A stretch of 15,701 bases of DNA from CAZYBC01 sp964645645 (GTDB lineage Bacteria > Patescibacteriota > Microgenomatia > UBA1400 > PJMF01), in contig CAZYBC010000024.1 in NCBI GenBank assembly GCA_964645645.1, positions 1 through 15,701 of the forward strand, read 5' to 3'. Made by a program: the position numbers and the translations under genes. Of the stretch, positions 1 through 6,300 are shown one piece after another (positions within the stretch are counted from its first letter, which is position 1; every line of letters begins with the position of its first letter). The notes under the pieces were generated by a model. It was not told where the DNA came from. It worked only from the letters and a program-made list of their open reading frames with translations, and ran no database searches.

Positions 1-36
1 AAATTAACAATTAACAATGATAGACTGGCCGTTTAG

Positions 37-639
37 AAAAAGGGTACCTCTCCTAATTATACTTGGGATGCAATTACTGATAAAGGTAGAATAGAAGGTA
101 CACAGGATAAAAATGGCAATGCAATTTATGTTGTTTCAGTGGGAGTGAGTGGAAAACATCAAGGATTAGGTTTAGGTACAAATTTAGTAGAAGCTCAAAA
201 AGAATTAGCTAGAAGATTAGGAAAAGAATATGTTTATTTAGGAGCAAGAGTTCCTAACTTAAGATCTTATGTGGAATATAAATATGGAGTTAAATTAGAT
301 CTTAGTCAAGATAAACCGATGTCAGCTTTAGTTGAAGAAACTGTCGGTATTCCATTACAAAAGATAGCGGATGATTTTGTTAACAAGAAAAGAGGAGATG
401 AAGTAGAGTTCTGTAATGAAGTAGAAAAGCCTCATCCAGTTACTATTAGAAAAGAAGAGGATAAATTAAAGCCTTTGCCTATGGAAATGTATTTTTATTC
501 TAAAGCAGGTGGCCTTAAACCAGTTGAAATAGATGGTAAGTTTAGAGCAAAAGTTGATTTTGCAAATGGAGCAGATAGAGATGAGAGTTTAGATGTTGGA
601 TTAATAGTTTATGTAGATGTTACTAAAAAACAAGAATAA
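37..639 (+). pseudogene. GNAT family N-acetyltransferase, 5'-truncated
   Basis: The open frame runs from just after an in-frame TAG (34-36) to TAA at 637-639. The GNAT core is visible: a beta strand reading IYVVSVGVS, the acetyl-CoA pyrophosphate-binding motif HQGLGLG (about 160-180), then a helix reading LVEAQKELARRLG. A further 100 or so residues after the core are unrecognised. Homologous-looking sequence (NYTWDAITDKG) continues about 34 codons upstream of the only in-frame start, GTG at 139, so that GTG is probably not the native start; the N-terminal half of a normal GNAT fold is missing. Every arginine codon from 139 on is AGA, unlike neighbours that also use CGT, which suggests a different origin. 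Substrate cannot be told. It may be a true remnant or an assembly or sequence error close to the window edge. A 166-aa product from GTG 139 is possible. Confidence 0.6.
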
Positions 640-707
640 GAATGTTAAAATATTTATTGATTAGTATTCAACATATCTTTAAAATTAACTAATTTGTAAT
701 CTATAAT

Positions 708-740
708 AAAAGGACGCCTTTTAGCATCCTTTTATTTTTT
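708..740 (+). terminator. Rho-independent terminator after the GNAT gene
   Basis: The arms AAAAGGACGC (708-717) and GCATCCTTTT (724-733) pair over 10 bp with one C-A mismatch, leaving a 6-nt loop. A T run follows (735-740). It lies about 70 bp after the GNAT stop and 38 bp before acdAB, so it should separate the two transcripts. A TATAAT at 702-707 overlaps its foot and could be a -10 box, but no good -35 box was found. Confidence 0.7.
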
Positions 741-777
741 ATAAATTAAAAAAAATTAATTATTTTAGAAAGACTCT

Positions 778-2871
778 ATGAATTTTAATTCACTTTTTTC
801 TCCCAAATCAATTGCCATTATTGGCGCCTCACGGCGCGAAAAAACTGTAGGTAATGACGTAGTTAAAAATTTAGCTACTCAAGGTTATGCTGGTGAAATT
901 TATCCAGTTAATCCTGGTGCCGATGAACTTTATGGTAAAAAAGTTTACCACAGCATTGATGAAATTCCTGGTGATGCTGAATTAGCCGTAATTGCTATTC
1001 CAGCCCAAGCTGTGCCAGCTGCTATTGAAGAATTAGCCACCAAAAAACACACTAAAGCCGCCATTGTCATTAGTGCTGGTTTTAAAGAAATGGGCAATTT
1101 AGCCTTAGAACAAGAACTCAAAGCAGTAGCTGACAAAAATGATGTCACCTTAGTTGGTCCTAACTGTTTGGGCGCCATTAATGCTTCTGTAAAAATGAAT
1201 GCTTCTTTTGCCGTATTAATGCCAGAAGCAGGCAACATTGCTTTTATGTCTCAGAGTGGTGCTTTATGTACTGCCGTGTTGGATTATGCTCAAGCTTTAG
1301 GGATTGGTTTTTCCAAATTTGTTAGTATTGGTAATAAAGCCGCTGTAGATGAATTAGCTTTAATTAAATATTTAGCTCAAGATGAACAAACCAAGGTGAT
1401 TTTAATGTACGCCGAAGGTTTAAATAATGCCCAAGCTTTTATTGATACTCTCAAAGAAATTAACCGTGGGCCTAATCCTAAACCAGTGATTATTTTGAAA
1501 TCTGGTCGCACTGCTGAAGGCGCTGGGGCAATTGCATCTCATACCGGTTCTTTAGCTGGTGGCGATGCTGCCTATGAAGCTTTATTTGCTCAAGCGGGGA
1601 TGATTAGAGCTAATAGCATTGAAGAATTATTTAATTTAGCCCAAATTTTTTCCAAAAATGATTTACATCAGGTAGAAAATGTTACTATTATCACTAATGC
1701 GGGTGGTCCTGGTGTGTTAACCACTGATGAAGTGATTAGTAGTGGGCTTAAATTAAGCAAATTATCAGACAAAACTGTAGAAGCTCTCAAAGCCTTTTTA
1801 CCTGCCGCTGCTAATACTCACAACCCAGTTGATATTTTGGGTGATGCTTTAGCCGACCGTTATGAAAAAACTTTGGAAATTGTTGGTCAAGATGAAAATA
1901 CTGATGCTATTCTCTTAATTTTAACTCCTCAGTCCATGACTGAAATTGATGCTACCGCCAAAGCTGTGATTGCCGCTAAGCAAAAAACTAATAAACCCAT
2001 GGCTGTTTGTTTTATGGGTGAACCCACTGTAGAAAGTGGCGTGGATTTAATGCGTCAAGCTGGCATTACCACTACTACTTTCCCAGAACCAGCCGCCAAA
2101 GGTTTAAGCATTCTGAATAAATTTACCAATTGGGTTAATACCAAAGATGATCAAGTTTTACATTATGATGATGTAGATCGTGATAAAGTGGCTAATATTT
2201 TTGCTCAAGCTAAGCAAAGTGGTAAGACTTCTTTCCCCGAAGCTGAAGCAGTGGAAATTCTTAAAGCATATAATTTCCCAGTTTTAAAATCAGCCATTGC
2301 TACCACCGCAGAAGAAGCAACTAAGATTGCTCAAGAATTTGGCACTCAAGTAGCCATGAAAATTGTCTCTCAAGATATTTTGCACAAGAGTGATGTTGGT
2401 GGGGTGAGATTAAATGTTACTGCTGACAATGCTGCGCAACAATATCAAGGTATGATGGAAACTGTGGCCAAAAATAAACCAGAGGCTAAATTAGATGGCG
2501 CTTTAATGATGGAAATGGCTCCTAAAGGGACTGAAACTATCTTAGGGGTAATTAAAGATCCAAGCTTAGGCACCATGGTGATGTTTGGTTTAGGTGGAAT
2601 TTATGTAGAAGTCTTAAAAGATGTTAGCTTCTCAATTGCTCCTATTACCAGAAAAGATGCGGAAAGAATGATTGATGGTTTACGCTCTAGTGCTATTTTT
2701 AAAGGCGTTAGAGGTGAAAAGCCAGCTGATCGTGAAGCTTTAATTGAAACTTTGGGTAGATTATCTCAATTAGTGACTGACTTCCCAGCAATTAAAGAAT
2801 TAGATATTAATCCTTTATTAGCTTTACCCACTGGGGCTAAAGTTTTGGATGCTAGAATTGTGATTGAATAA
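778..2871 (+). CDS. acdAB: Acetyl-CoA synthetase (ADP-forming), fused alpha-beta subunits
   Basis: The enzyme converts acetyl-CoA (or another acyl-CoA) + ADP + Pi to the acid + ATP + CoA, a substrate-level ATP-yielding step of fermentation in the cytoplasm. The 697 residues contain, in order, a CoA-binding Rossmann domain (about 5-135, with SIAIIGASRR), succinyl-CoA ligase-like domains (about 150-290 and 300-455), and an ATP-grasp domain (about 475-697). His255 in ASHTGSLAGGD matches the alpha-subunit His that is phosphorylated in this family; His536 in LHKSDVGGV matches the second His of the beta part. The C-terminal ELDINPLL is typical of the ATP-grasp fold. Length fits the one-chain form of the family. 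The ATG has only a weak upstream purine stretch (GAAAG). The last codon and stop lie inside a 26-bp repeat that recurs at 3040. The exact acyl substrate is not readable from sequence; acetate is the default. Confidence 0.9.
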   Translation: MNFNSLFSPKSIAIIGASRREKTVGNDVVKNLATQGYAGEIYPVNPGADELYGKKVYHSIDEIPGDAELAVIAIPAQAVPAAIEELATKKHTKAAIVISAGFKEMGNLALEQELKAVADKNDVTLVGPNCLGAINASVKMNASFAVLMPEAGNIAFMSQSGALCTAVLDYAQALGIGFSKFVSIGNKAAVDELALIKYLAQDEQTKVILMYAEGLNNAQAFIDTLKEINRGPNPKPVIILKSGRTAEGAGAIASHTGSLAGGDAAYEALFAQAGMIRANSIEELFNLAQIFSKNDLHQVENVTIITNAGGPGVLTTDEVISSGLKLSKLSDKTVEALKAFLPAAANTHNPVDILGDALADRYEKTLEIVGQDENTDAILLILTPQSMTEIDATAKAVIAAKQKTNKPMAVCFMGEPTVESGVDLMRQAGITTTTFPEPAAKGLSILNKFTNWVNTKDDQVLHYDDVDRDKVANIFAQAKQSGKTSFPEAEAVEILKAYNFPVLKSAIATTAEEATKIAQEFGTQVAMKIVSQDILHKSDVGGVRLNVTADNAAQQYQGMMETVAKNKPEAKLDGALMMEMAPKGTETILGVIKDPSLGTMVMFGLGGIYVEVLKDVSFSIAPITRKDAERMIDGLRSSAIFKGVRGEKPADREALIETLGRLSQLVTDFPAIKELDINPLLALPTGAKVLDARIVIE

Positions 2872-2891
2872 TTCGCTTACGCTCATCTGAG
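2866..2891 (+). repeat. 26-bp direct repeat, copy 1
   Basis: A 26-base sequence beginning GAATAATTCGCTTACG and ending TCATCTGAG is identical to 3040-3065. This copy starts in the final GAA TAA of acdAB. The two copies are 174 bp apart start to start and bound a block made almost wholly of hairpins. Identity is direct observation; that the copies mark an insertion is inference. Confidence 0.85.
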
Positions 2892-3043
2892 GGGTGAAAC
2901 CCCTCAGCGATCAAGCCTATCGGCTTGATCTGCTCCTCTGTAGTTTCGGAGTATTCACTCCGAAACTACACTAAGGGGATTCCCCTTAGAACCCCATTCT
3001 GCTTAAATCTTTAGAAGATTATTCTGTAGGATTTAATCAGAAT
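2887..3043. repeat. Cluster of five tandem hairpins (REP/MITE-like palindromic element)
   Basis: Five inverted repeats follow one another. (1) 2887-2895/2899-2907, 9 bp perfect, loop GAA. (2) 2909-2917/2922-2930, 9 bp perfect, loop TATC. (3) 2939-2952/2957-2970, 14 bp perfect, loop ATTC. (4) 2971-2978/2982-2989, 8 bp perfect, loop ATT. (5) 2996-3009/3030-3043, 14 bp with one mismatch and a 20-nt loop that holds a small stem of its own. The block is richer in GC than its surroundings and has no credible reading frame. None of the first four hairpins is followed by a T tract, so they are not ordinary terminators. It could be a palindromic repeat family, a non-autonomous mobile element, or an mRNA 3'-end protector for acdAB. 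Confidence 0.75.
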
Positions 3044-3065
3044 AATTCGCTTACGCTCATCTGAG
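3040..3065 (+). repeat. 26-bp direct repeat, copy 2
   Basis: This is the exact second copy of 2866-2891. Its first four bases are shared with the right arm of hairpin 5. Past its end the sequence differs from that after copy 1, so the identity is bounded to 26 bp. The inner bases GCTCATCTGAGC form a short extra palindrome in this copy. Confidence 0.85.
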
Positions 3066-3085
3066 CTCATTTTAAATTTGATTTT

Positions 3086-3117
3086 TAGCCCCGCCTACCA
3101 GGCGGGGCTATTTTTTT
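3086..3117 (+). terminator. Strong Rho-independent terminator before coaDE
   Basis: A perfect 11-bp GC-rich stem (TAGCCCCGCCT at 3086-3096, AGGCGGGGCTA at 3100-3110) with a 3-nt ACC loop is followed by seven T (3111-3117). It should end acdAB transcription after the hairpin cluster. The T tract is on the plus-strand side only, so it acts on rightward transcription. It also argues against any coaD start upstream of it. Confidence 0.9.
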
Positions 3118-3131
3118 GGTACGAAAGTTCT

Positions 3132-3143
3132 TATAATATCAGT
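3132..3143 (+). promoter_or_regulatory. -10 box of coaDE, leaderless arrangement
   Basis: A perfect TATAAT (3132-3137) is followed by only six bases before ATG 3144, which puts the expected transcription start at or next to the A of the start codon. No Shine-Dalgarno sequence is present. No convincing -35 box is seen at 16-18 bp spacing. The same layout, ATAATATCA(G/A)TATG, recurs before the antitoxin at 15157. Confidence 0.65.
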
Positions 3144-4280
3144 ATGTCCAAAGCCATTTATGCCTTTTCTGGTGATCCAATCACTTTTGGTCATCTGAAT
3201 ATTATTCAACGTGCCGCTAAAATTTTTGAGCAAGTAATTGTTGCCATTGGTGTTAATCCCAGCAAAAATTACATGTTTAATTTGGAAGAACGAACCGCCA
3301 TGGCTAAAACTGCTTTGGCTTCTTTAACTAATGTGCAGGTGGTCTCGTTTCAAGGATTATTAGTGGATTTTGCTTATGAAATGGGAGCTCAGGTGATTGT
3401 TAAGGGCGTACGATCTACAGCTGATTTTGATTATGAGCAAAGTCTGCATCAAATGGGTGACAGCCAAAAATTAAATATTGATACCGTGCTGTTTTTTGCT
3501 GATCCAAAATTAGCTCATATTAGTTCTAGTGCAGTGAAACAAATTCAGCAAGAACAAGGCCTCATTCATGATTATGTGCCACTTAATGTTAAACAAGCTT
3601 TAGAAAAACAAATGTCTAAGCAATATATTGTGGGGGTGACTGGCGAAATTGGTGCAGGTAAATCTTATGTTTGTGAACAACTAATTACTTTGGCTAAACA
3701 GGCTAATTTACCCATTCATCATTTAGATATGGATGAAATTACTCATGAGATTTTAGCGTCTTTAAGTGAACCAGTTTACCAACAAGTGCGCGAAGCCATT
3801 GTTAAGGTTTTTGGTGAACAAATTAAAACTGATGATGGTTTTATTAACCGTAAAGCTTTGGGGGAAATTGTTTTTAATGATCCAGCAAAATTAGAGCAGT
3901 TAAATCAAATTATGTATCAACCTTTATTAGTGCGTTTACGCAGAGCTTTATATCAAAAAGAAGGCTTAATTTTGTTAAATGCAGCTTTGTTAATAGAATC
4001 TGGTATCACAGAATTATGTAATAATAATTTAATTTTAGTTAAAACTTCTAAAGCTCTTCAACAACAACGCTTGCAAGAAAGAGGCTTGAGTGCAGAGCAA
4101 ATTAACAGACGGCTAGAGAGCGCTTATAGTTACGAGCAAAAGAAAGAAAAACTTTTACGTCAAATTCAATTAGATCATCATGGTCAACTTTGGGAAGTTA
4201 ATAATATGGCTGAATTAGCCGCCTCAGAAATTGAAAAAGTTTTTGGTCAACTTGTTAACTATTTTGACTTGTCAGCGTGA
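3144..4280 (+). CDS. coaD-coaE: Fused phosphopantetheine adenylyltransferase / dephospho-CoA kinase
   Basis: One 378-aa chain carries the last two steps of CoA synthesis: 4'-phosphopantetheine + ATP to dephospho-CoA, then 3'-phosphorylation to CoA. The CoaD part (1-155) shows FSGDPITFGHLNI with the nucleotidyltransferase HxGH-like GH (16-17), VKGVRSTADFDYE (87-98) and ISSSAVKQI (126-134). The CoaE part (158-378) shows the P-loop VTGEIGAGKS (165-174), HLDMDEITHEIL (193-204), LLIESG (282-287) and the lid-like RLQERGLSAEQINRR (309-323). Met157 at the join may be a relic of a separate coaE start. I chose ATG 3144 because it starts the CoaD fold and follows a -10 box by six bases; a TTG at 3078 would read through the terminator. 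The domain order equals that of animal CoA synthase. It is the first gene of an operon with the radical SAM gene 10 bp downstream. Confidence 0.88.
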   Translation: MSKAIYAFSGDPITFGHLNIIQRAAKIFEQVIVAIGVNPSKNYMFNLEERTAMAKTALASLTNVQVVSFQGLLVDFAYEMGAQVIVKGVRSTADFDYEQSLHQMGDSQKLNIDTVLFFADPKLAHISSSAVKQIQQEQGLIHDYVPLNVKQALEKQMSKQYIVGVTGEIGAGKSYVCEQLITLAKQANLPIHHLDMDEITHEILASLSEPVYQQVREAIVKVFGEQIKTDDGFINRKALGEIVFNDPAKLEQLNQIMYQPLLVRLRRALYQKEGLILLNAALLIESGITELCNNNLILVKTSKALQQQRLQERGLSAEQINRRLESAYSYEQKKEKLLRQIQLDHHGQLWEVNNMAELAASEIEKVFGQLVNYFDLSA

Positions 4281-4290
4281 GAAAGGGCTT

Positions 4291-5226
4291 ATGAACAAAT
4301 TTAGCTTAGCCCATGCCAAGCGTCAATTGGCTCATTTATATATTTCACCTTTATCGGCTTGTAATTTAGCTTGTCAAATTTGTTATACTGCCAAAAATCA
4401 ACAAATTTTAAGTAAAGAGCAAATTTTAACTTTTGTTAGTAATTATCAGCAAAGTTTAAAAATAGATTTTAAGCAAAATTTAGAAAGCATTACTTTTTGT
4501 GGAGGTGAAGTATTTTTATTAGCTGATTTTGTGGACTTAGTTAATCAGCTCACTGCTCAACAAATTTTTGTTCAAATTATTACTAATGGTACCATTGATC
4601 AATTAGTTAAAATTAAACAACCCAATTGGGTTAATTTAATTGTGTCTTTAGATGGCTTGCCAGCTGAGCATGATCTTAACCGAGGTCAAGGTAATTTTGC
4701 TAAAAGTTTAGCCTTTTTAAAAAAAGCTCAAGAATTAGGTTTTCATTATGAAATTTTTAGCATTGTGACAGCTCAAAATTATGAAAAAATTGAAGCATTT
4801 GAAAAATTCCTTAGTGAATCATTGACACAATTGCCCAATATTACATATCACCCTCGTAAACCACTTAGTTATTTAGATAAACATCAAACTGATAATTTAC
4901 TAGGTGAAACAAAAAATTTTCAATTTATTAATCACTTACAATTAAAAACTTTGCGCCAACATAAAGCTGTTTTTCCACCTGTTAATTTAGGATGCTATCA
5001 ATTAGCTTTAAATAGTGACGGCCAAGTTTATAGTTGCTGTGAAGGTGTAAAACCATTAGGAAAAATTACCGATGCTCCCCAAAAATTAATTGAACAATTT
5101 TTAGCGAGAGTTGATAATTCATTTAATCATAGTTGTAAACAATCTTGTTTGGGCTGCACAGAACCAGCTTTTTTGTGTGGTTTAGACGCCAATGATTTTT
5201 TAGAAAGTAAGCATGAAGCAAAATAA
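4291..5226 (+). CDS. Radical SAM protein with Cys-rich SPASM-like C-terminus
   Basis: This 311-aa protein is a radical SAM enzyme: C24-x3-C28-x2-C31 in SACNLACQICY binds the 4Fe-4S cluster that cleaves S-adenosylmethionine, CGGE (70-73) is the SAM-contacting motif, and SLDGLPAEHDLNRG (119-132) fits the barrel core. The C-terminal part has C235, C249, C250, C282, C286, C289 and C296 around the SPASM-like SDGQVYSCC, which suggests one or more auxiliary Fe-S clusters. SPASM proteins usually modify peptides or proteins, but the substrate here is unknown. ATG 4291 is preferred over upstream TTG 4231: it follows the coaDE stop by 10 bp and has AAAGGG at 4282-4287, although the 3-nt spacing is short. 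Its end overlaps the EpmA-like gene by 14 bp, so the two are probably co-translated. It does not look like EpmB, whose CxxxCxxC region is of the lysine aminomutase type. Confidence 0.8.
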   Translation: MNKFSLAHAKRQLAHLYISPLSACNLACQICYTAKNQQILSKEQILTFVSNYQQSLKIDFKQNLESITFCGGEVFLLADFVDLVNQLTAQQIFVQIITNGTIDQLVKIKQPNWVNLIVSLDGLPAEHDLNRGQGNFAKSLAFLKKAQELGFHYEIFSIVTAQNYEKIEAFEKFLSESLTQLPNITYHPRKPLSYLDKHQTDNLLGETKNFQFINHLQLKTLRQHKAVFPPVNLGCYQLALNSDGQVYSCCEGVKPLGKITDAPQKLIEQFLARVDNSFNHSCKQSCLGCTEPAFLCGLDANDFLESKHEAK

Positions 5227-6256
5227 TTGGCTAAAATTGGCTAATGGTCAATTAAACTGGCAAGCTTTTTTTATTCGTGAACAGGTGATTAAAGCCGTTC
5301 GTAGTTTTTTTGATCTACAAAAATTTCATGAAGTAGACATTCCAGTTTTACAAGAAGCTTTACCATTAGAACCAACTCTTTATGCTTTTCAAACGCAGTG
5401 GCAAAAATTAGCAGGTAAGCAAACCCTTTATTTACCTTTATCTCCAGAAACAGCCCTCAAAAAAATGTTGGCAGCTGGGATTGGTAATTGTTATGCTTTA
5501 GGTAAAACTTTTCGGAATTTAGAGGCTAATGGCCCAACTCACAACCCAGAATTTTTAATGTTGGAATGGTATCGAGAAAATGTGGCGATGAAACAAATTA
5601 TGGCTGATACGCAGGCTTTAGTTTTATTTGTTAAAGAGAAAACAGATCAATTTTTGGGGCGGCCAACTAGCTCAGTTTTAAATTTTGCTGGTCAGAGTTA
5701 TGATTTAGCTCAAACTTGGCCTAAACTTTCTTTAGAACAATTGTTTAAAGAATTAGCTCATTTAGAAATAAAAGAAGTTTTAAGTTTAGAAGCTTTGAGT
5801 AAGGCTGCTGCTCAAAAAAATTATGCCGTAGAGGATGCTACTTGGGAACAATTATTTAACCAAATTTTTGTTAATGAAATTGAACCACATTTACCTACGC
5901 AAGCCTTTTTCTTGGTAGATTTTCCAGCTCAAATTTCACCGTTGTGTAAACCTAATGCTCAAAAACCATATTTAGCTAATCGCTTTGAAATTTATTTAGC
6001 TGGCTTAGAGTTGGGCAATGGCAATGACGAACAAACCAATGTTGAGGTGATTAAAAAATATTTTGACCAAGAAAAAACTTACCGTCAAGGCCAACAATTA
6101 AATCTGCCTCCGCTGGATCAAGATTTTTTACAAGCCTTAGAAATCTTAGCCACTAAACAAATAAATTATGCAGGCATTGGTTTAGGCGTTGATCGTTTGG
6201 CAATGATCATGGCTGATCAACAAAGTTTAAGTCAAGTTAATTTATTTGCTTTTTAG
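5213..6256 (+). CDS. epmA: EpmA/GenX-like lysyl-tRNA synthetase paralogue (EF-P lysine ligase family)
   Basis: The 347-aa protein is a class II synthetase catalytic core without the N-terminal anticodon-binding domain, which is the EpmA (PoxA/GenX) architecture. Motif 1 lies at about 38-47 (FHEVDIPVLQ), motif 2 at 100-121 (FRNLEANGP then HNPEFLMLEWYR), and motif 3 at 321-331 (GIGLGVDRLAM). LSPE at 76-79 and LGNGNDEQTN at 267-276 correspond to the substrate-pocket segments LTSPE and LANGFHEL of E. coli EpmA as I recall it. In E. coli the enzyme attaches (R)-beta-lysine to a lysine of elongation factor P. Here neither efp nor an EpmB-type aminomutase is in the window; instead a SPASM-like radical SAM gene overlaps its start by 14 bp. 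The true amino acid and acceptor are therefore open. ATG 5213 fits the family start. Confidence 0.8.
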   Translation: MKQNNWLKLANGQLNWQAFFIREQVIKAVRSFFDLQKFHEVDIPVLQEALPLEPTLYAFQTQWQKLAGKQTLYLPLSPETALKKMLAAGIGNCYALGKTFRNLEANGPTHNPEFLMLEWYRENVAMKQIMADTQALVLFVKEKTDQFLGRPTSSVLNFAGQSYDLAQTWPKLSLEQLFKELAHLEIKEVLSLEALSKAAAQKNYAVEDATWEQLFNQIFVNEIEPHLPTQAFFLVDFPAQISPLCKPNAQKPYLANRFEIYLAGLELGNGNDEQTNVEVIKKYFDQEKTYRQGQQLNLPPLDQDFLQALEILATKQINYAGIGLGVDRLAMIMADQQSLSQVNLFAF

Positions 6257-6263
6257 TAGACTC

Positions 6264-6292
6264 TTGATCCTAGTTTAACTGTCCTTCATAAT
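6264..6292 (+). promoter_or_regulatory. Promoter of the P-type ATPase gene
   Basis: TTGATC (6264-6269) and CATAAT (6287-6292) are separated by exactly 17 bp. The -10 box ends 8 bases before ATG 6301, so the transcript should begin within a few bases of the start codon; no Shine-Dalgarno sequence is seen. The promoter sits immediately after epmA and makes the ATPase an independent unit. Confidence 0.7.
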
Positions 6293-6300
6293 GAAATCTA

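Noticed and set aside
945..1238. Minus-strand 97-aa frame inside acdAB
   Set aside because: It lies wholly in a well-supported gene, has low-complexity composition and no promoter or ribosome site; it is a shadow frame. The same applies to 6501-6974, 6981-7325, 8094-8339, 9909-10208, 10993-11202 and 11677-11910.
2887..3043. CRISPR array or tRNA genes in the hairpin block
   Set aside because: The hairpins differ from each other, with no regular repeat-spacer period, and no cloverleaf with a TTC loop and anticodon arm can be drawn. No cas-like gene is present in the window.
2866..3065. Protein-coding insertion sequence with transposase
   Set aside because: The block between the 26-bp repeats is only 148 bp and has no credible open frame, so it cannot encode a transposase.
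3078..3143. Upstream TTG start that lengthens CoaD by 22 residues
   Set aside because: It would translate through the terminator stem and -10 box, and the added residues are not CoaD-like. ATG 3144 begins the fold exactly.
4231..4290. Upstream TTG start for the radical SAM protein
   Set aside because: It overlaps the end of coaDE by 50 bp and adds residues with no family match. ATG 4291 follows a purine-rich AAAGGG and the coaDE stop.
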